Positions 48,797 through 49,598 of a DNA stretch of 49,598 bases are shown piece after piece. Made by a program: the position numbers and the translations under genes. This DNA is from Rhizobiales bacterium 62-17. Its GTDB lineage: Bacteria > Pseudomonadota > Alphaproteobacteria > Rhizobiales > Beijerinckiaceae. Location of the stretch: NCBI GenBank assembly GCA_001898965.1, contig MKVW01000008.1, forward strand, positions 9,156 through 58,753, given 5' to 3'. The notes under the pieces are model-generated. The model saw nothing but the letters and a program-made list of their open reading frames with translations. It was not told the DNA's origin and ran no database searches. Every line of letters begins with the position of its first letter. Position 1 is the first letter of the stretch.

Positions 48797-49333
48797 ATGA
48801 CCGCTATCAAGCCGCAGAAGCTCGGCCACATCGTGCTGATGGTACGAGACGTCAAGAAGTCTTGCGACTTCTACACGGACATACTCGGCCTGAAAGTGTC
48901 CGACTGGATCGACGATAAGATGGTATTCCTGCGGGCCAGCGAGGATCATCATGATCTTGCCTTGTCGCAGGTAGATGGCGATTGGAATTACGATGCGCCG
49001 GAAGCCGGCCGCAGGCCAGGCCTCGAACATTTTTCCTATCTCGTCGATTCCCTAGAGGAGATGGAGAAGGCTGCTGCTTTCCTACAGGAGAAAGGCATCG
49101 ATATCGTGCGCGGTATCGGCAAGCACGGTCCCGGTGAAAACTGCTTCCTCGTCTTCAAAGATCCCGATGGCAACAACGTGGAAATCTATTGCGAGATGCT
49201 GCAGATCCCCCGCGACGCTGCTCACAAGCCGGAAGTCTGGGAGCGCAATATCGAATCCTTCGACCGCTGGCGTTTTGCCCGCTTCATCAATCCGCCGCCG
49301 GCTCAAGTCGTGGCGCAGAAGAAGGGAGGCTGA
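48797..49333 (+). CDS. VOC-family extradiol-dioxygenase-like protein
   Basis: From MTAIKPQKLGHIVLMVRDV (SD GGGAGGGAATTGG) the protein is 178 residues. The putative iron or metal ligands are His11, His78 (LEHFSYLVDS) and Glu129 (DPDGNNVEIYCE), the 2-His-1-Glu set of extradiol dioxygenases. A C-terminal tail of about 45 residues (VWERNIESFDRWRFARFINP) resembles the tails of catechol-2,3-dioxygenase-like single-domain proteins. Located between the binding protein and permease of one transporter, it probably acts on the imported compound. A start at 48770 would add nine residues. Confidence 0.87.
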   Translation: MTAIKPQKLGHIVLMVRDVKKSCDFYTDILGLKVSDWIDDKMVFLRASEDHHDLALSQVDGDWNYDAPEAGRRPGLEHFSYLVDSLEEMEKAAAFLQEKGIDIVRGIGKHGPGENCFLVFKDPDGNNVEIYCEMLQIPRDAAHKPEVWERNIESFDRWRFARFINPPPAQVVAQKKGG

Positions 49334-49335
49334 GA

Positions 49336-49598
49336 CATGGCACTCGCGACACAACAATTTGGCGCCAAGCGCGCCAAACGACCGGCAAAAAGCTGGTTTG
49401 TGATTTCGCCGGCCATCTGGCAGCCGGTCGTCTTTTTCGGGCTTCTGTTCGTCGCCTGGGAAGTGGCGGTCACCGCATTCAACGTACGTCCCTATCGCGT
49501 GCCCCGCTTCAGTGTCGTTGCCAGCGCGTTGTGGACGTCGCGGGTGGACCTCTTTCATAATGTCGGCATCTCCATGGTCGAATTGGCATTCGGCTTTG
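49336..49598 (+). CDS. ABC transporter permease, SsuC/TauC type (5' part, truncated by window end)
   Basis: The first 87 codons read MALATQQFGAKRAKRPAKSW, then a membrane segment PVVFFGLLFVAWEVAVTAFN, then YRVPRFSVVASALW, the segment that precedes the permease core in NitT/TauT transporters, and an amphipathic helix NVGISMVELAFGF. The ATG lies 2 bp after the VOC stop with SD AAGGGAGG. The gene continues beyond the window and would pair with an ATPase not seen here. Confidence 0.85.

Overview
This window looks like a piece of an alphaproteobacterial chromosome or large replicon, most likely from the Hyphomicrobiales (Rhizobiales). The evidence is a moderately high GC content, the C-terminal half of a Porin_2-type alphaproteobacterial porin, and very dense, mostly minus-strand operons of small-molecule uptake and catabolism genes. 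I cannot name the genus. I see no rRNA, tRNA, CRISPR array, phage module or intact insertion sequence.

Layout: (1) 94-4746, minus strand: a Tat-exported Bug/TctC-type solute-binding protein, an acyl-CoA synthetase, an SDR dehydrogenase and an enoyl-CoA hydratase, which together read as a carboxylic-acid activation and beta-oxidation-like operon. A MarR regulator diverges at 4913. (2) 5419-10844, minus strand: a second MarR regulator, branched-chain-amino-acid-type ABC transporter genes (LivF, LivG, a fused LivH-LivM permease, LivK-like binding protein) and a Rieske ferredoxin. Diverging from these at 10975-13439 are two small paralogous proteins with a C-terminal four-cysteine site like that of bacterial 3-hydroxyanthranilate dioxygenase, and an M24/creatinase-fold protein that has lost most metal ligands. 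(3) 13478-22541: a bicupin, an orphan TctC-like binding protein, a divergent LysR regulator, then hydantoinase/oxoprolinase subunits A and B, an SDR and a 3-hydroxyisobutyrate-dehydrogenase-like enzyme, closed by a strong terminator. (4) 22592-26527: a rearranged zone. A two-gene module (carboxymuconolactone-decarboxylase-like, then MBL-beta-CASP nuclease) is present twice, each copy missing a different end, and the truncated copy is joined to the 3' part of a porin gene. (5) 26528-35368, minus strand: a 4,5-dihydroxyphthalate-decarboxylase-like protein, two paralogous family-1 binding proteins, a ThDP-dependent decarboxylase and a Fe/phosphonate-type ABC ATPase and fused permease, with a MarR regulator upstream. 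(6) 35453-38772, plus strand: a salicylate-hydroxylase-like FAD monooxygenase, a second dihydroxyphthalate-decarboxylase-like protein and a LysR regulator. (7) 38779-46311, minus strand: another aromatic-ring FAD monooxygenase, a VOC protein, an orphan TctC-like binding protein, an exported amidohydrolase, an alpha/beta hydrolase, an RraA/HMG-aldolase-like protein, an unusual SDR and an aspartate-dehydrogenase-like protein, with a divergent LysR gene. (8) 47770-end, plus strand: the start of a NitT/TauT-type ABC transporter with a VOC enzyme.

Taken together this is a catabolic and transport island: seven solute-binding proteins plus two related cytosolic dihydroxyphthalate-decarboxylase-like proteins, six local regulators (three MarR, three LysR), ring-hydroxylating flavoproteins, possible ring-cleavage cupins/VOC proteins and CoA-dependent downstream enzymes. 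The least explained parts are the paired HAO-like proteins with their nested-palindrome promoter (10527-13439) and the duplicated, chimeric CMD-MBL-porin locus (22643-26254). All functions come from reading sequence motifs; no database search was run.
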